From the NCBI GenBank assembly GCA_023230245.1, contig JALNXT010000005.1:1-15764 (forward strand): a stretch of DNA of 15,764 bases. The letters run 5' to 3'. Source of the DNA: Candidatus Cloacimonadota bacterium (GTDB lineage Bacteria > Cloacimonadota > Cloacimonadia > Cloacimonadales > Cloacimonadaceae). Within the stretch, counting starts at the first letter, position 1. Every line of letters begins with the position of its first letter. This document shows positions 14,576-15,764 of this stretch, piece by piece. Made by a program: the position numbers and the translations under genes. Under the pieces are notes generated by a model that was given only the letters and a program-made list of their open reading frames with translations, did not search any database and had not been told where the DNA came from.

Positions 14576-15343
14576 TTAGGGGTAAATAATATTCGGACGA
14601 CCGGAATTAGGGTTTTGCACAGTTTCCAAGCGGACACCGAATAACTGTTGCAGGATTTCAGTCTGCATCAAAGCTTCCGGCTTACCTTCCGCCAGCAATT
14701 CTCCGTCTTTCAAAAAGATAAGTCGATCGGCATAATTGGCAGCCAGATTCAGGTTGTGCGACACGATCAGCACCGTTTTCCCCTGGGTGTTATGGATCTC
14801 CCGAAGCAGCGCCATGATCTCCAGTTGATGGTTTATATCAAGCTGTGAGAGGCTTTCATCCAGCAGGATATAGGGAGTATCCTGCACCAAAGCACGGGCA
14901 ATATACACCCGCTGTTTCTCTCCACCGCTAAGCTCGGATAGCCAACGGTTTTTCAGCTCTTCCAGCTTTAGCAGGCGCAGCACATCATCCACAGCCTTCC
15001 TGTCTTCTGCGGTATGGGATTGCAGCAAGCCTAAGTAGGGGTATCGCCCCATCAGCACGGTCTCGCTAACCAAATGATCAAATTCCTGCTGGCTTTCCTG
15101 CGGGACAAAGGATATTTGCCTTGCCAGATAGCTCTTCTTCTGCGCGGAGATGTCTTTCCCAAACACCATAATGCTGCCAGTTTCCGGCTTCAGATAACCC
15201 ATCAGGGCATATAACAGAGTGGATTTCCCTGCTCCGTTAGGCCCCAATAATGCACAAAAATCCCCCGGTGCTATCTTCAATGAGAAGCTTTTCAGTACTG
15301 GTTCTTTTGTGTATCCGCAGCTTAGCTTATGGGTTTCAATCAT
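14576..15343 (-). CDS. ABC transporter ATP-binding protein, iron-siderophore/cobalamin (FecE/BtuD) type
   Basis: From ATG at 15343 the product has 255 residues, the usual size for FecE/FepC/BtuD ATPases, which drive uptake of ferric siderophores, haem or vitamin B12. Motifs in order: Walker A GPNGAGKST (34-42), Q-loop FVPQE with Gln82, signature LSGGEKQ (138-144), Walker B YILLDE with catalytic Glu163, D-loop SQLD (166-169) and H-loop His196 (IVSHN). After the catalytic Glu the common Pro is Ser (DESLSQLD), a tolerated variant in this subfamily. The frame stays open to 15457, but the added 38 residues come from the 48-nt hairpin element and lack a ribosome site. The chosen start has only AAAAGG 14 nt away, so the exact start is less certain. 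No permease or binding-protein gene is in the window; none can lie directly upstream because 15344-15764 is repeats. Confidence 0.88.
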   Translation of the reverse strand: MIETHKLSCGYTKEPVLKSFSLKIAPGDFCALLGPNGAGKSTLLYALMGYLKPETGSIMVFGKDISAQKKSYLARQISFVPQESQQEFDHLVSETVLMGRYPYLGLLQSHTAEDRKAVDDVLRLLKLEELKNRWLSELSGGEKQRVYIARALVQDTPYILLDESLSQLDINHQLEIMALLREIHNTQGKTVLIVSHNLNLAANYADRLIFLKDGELLAEGKPEALMQTEILQQLFGVRLETVQNPNSGRPNIIYP

Positions 15344-15439
15344 CTTTGTGCGTGCATCCTTTTTGTTATCCTGAAACAGGCTTTGAACAAGGGCACATTT
15401 TGTCAATATGCTTTCTTCTTGCAAGAAAATTCCTACCAC

Positions 15440-15487
15440 TGCCCACTCATACCCCACAAAGAGGGGGCAAGGTGGGGTGTGATAGGG
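15440..15487. repeat. 48-nt hairpin element, copy 2
   Basis: The element has the same ends (TGCCCACTCAT and TGATAGGG) and the same 48-nt length as copy 1 at 2447-2494, with a different interior. Its stem is CATACCCCAC (15448-15457) with GTGGGGTGTG (15472-15481), 10 pairs including one G-T. Confidence 0.55.
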
Positions 15488-15531
15488 AGTAAAGGCGAGA
15501 GCATGCCGTTGCTGCGAGATTGGCGATAGTA

Positions 15532-15608
15532 TTTAACAAAGAGTAAAAGAGTCAAAGAGAAAAGAGAATCAATGTAGAGCAGCTTTCTAAAGCTGCTGAA
15601 CAGTATCT
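15532..15608 (+). repeat. 77-bp direct repeat, copy 1 (polypurine tract plus 27-nt hairpin)
   Basis: The unit begins TTTAACAAAGAGTAAAAGAG, continues through AAAGAG units to AATCAAT, and ends with the 27-nt hairpin element (15574-15600) and CAGTATCT. It matches 15688-15764 at 76 of 77 bases (C against A in GAGTCAAAG/GAGTAAAAG). The hairpin is AGCAGCTTT / AAAGCTGCT, 9 perfect pairs with a CT loop. Confidence 0.85.
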
Positions 15609-15640
15609 TCGTGTAAGTGTTGAGTTTCTTTTTAACACAG

Positions 15641-15680
15641 AGAAAAGCAGAGAAAAACAGAGAAAAACAGAGAAAAGCAG
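15641..15680 (+). repeat. 10-bp tandem repeat, four units (AGAAAARCAG)
   Basis: The units are AGAAAAGCAG, AGAAAAACAG, AGAAAAACAG and AGAAAAGCAG, preceded by TTTTTAACACAG. The tract is purine-rich on the plus strand and lies between the two 77-bp copies. Confidence 0.75.
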
Positions 15681-15687
15681 TGGGATT

Positions 15688-15764
15688 TTTAACAAAGAGT
15701 AAAAGAGTAAAAGAGAAAAGAGAATCAATGTAGAGCAGCTTTCTAAAGCTGCTGAACAGTATCT
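15688..15764 (+). repeat. 77-bp direct repeat, copy 2 (may continue past the window)
   Basis: This copy starts exactly 156 bp after copy 1 and matches it at 76 of 77 bases up to the last base of the window, so the true repeat may be longer. The hairpin element is at 15730-15756. Confidence 0.85.

Larger units (their letters stand above)
15344..15764. other. Gene-free region made mostly of repeats
   Basis: This 421-nt stretch upstream of the ABC ATPase has no credible ORF. It holds TTGACA (15406-15401, minus, 57 nt before the ATG), a 48-nt hairpin element (15440-15487), the first copy of a 77-bp repeat (15532-15608), a 10-bp tandem tract (15641-15680) and the second 77-bp copy, which ends at the window edge. 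Confidence 0.65.

Noticed and set aside
15344..15457. N-terminal extension of the ABC ATPase to the ATG at 15457
   Set aside because: The added 38 residues derive partly from a hairpin element, no ribosome site precedes that ATG, and the 255-residue form matches the family length.

Overview
The window looks like a chromosomal segment of a Gram-negative anaerobe of the Fibrobacteres-Chlorobi-Bacteroidetes side of the tree. Candidatus Cloacimonadota (Cloacimonas-like) is my best guess. This rests on protein types, not on a search: a DUF5916 outer-membrane barrel, a secreted protein ending in a SYPNPFNPST-type sorting/FlgD-Ig-like domain, a lamin-tail-domain surface protein, a PqqL-like M16 protease, and AAGGAGG-type ribosome binding sites. 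I see no rRNA, tRNA, phage, transposase or CRISPR array.

Layout. (1) 1-194, minus: the 5' end of an unrecognised gene, divergent from (2) 296-2398, plus: a DUF5916 outer-membrane protein. (3) 2399-2917: no gene, several dyad or dispersed repeats. (4) 2918-4594, minus: a secreted lamin-tail-domain protein. (5) 4619-5092: a roughly 59-bp tandem array whose relatives run into the coding sequence on both sides. (6) 5078-7579, minus: glycogen phosphorylase, divergent from (7) 7832-8809, plus: a short MgtE-type transporter (CBS pair plus membrane domain, no MgtE_N domain). (8) 8810-9136: an inverted pair of polypurine repeats. (9) 9137-10432, minus: a secreted YD-like protein with a C-terminal sorting domain. 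(10) 10433-10804: the most interesting non-coding stretch, with a predicted three-way-junction RNA ending in an intrinsic terminator, an 8-bp tandem repeat, a hairpin with covarying relatives elsewhere, and the terminator of the next gene. (11) 10805-14268, minus: a lipoprotein-M16 protease operon with a 1-nt overlap. (12) 14576-15343, minus: an iron/cobalamin-type ABC ATPase with no partner genes in view. (13) 15344-15764: repeats only, including a 77-bp direct repeat that runs to the window end.

The genes do not form one pathway. Five products are probably exported or at the cell surface (barrel, lamin-tail protein, YD-like protein, lipoprotein, protease); glycogen phosphorylase is cytoplasmic and the other two are inner-membrane transport components. 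I found no convincing new multi-gene system. What the ordinary genes do not explain is the dense set of intergenic repeats: at least four families, one with compensatory stem changes and one that supplies coding sequence to neighbouring genes.
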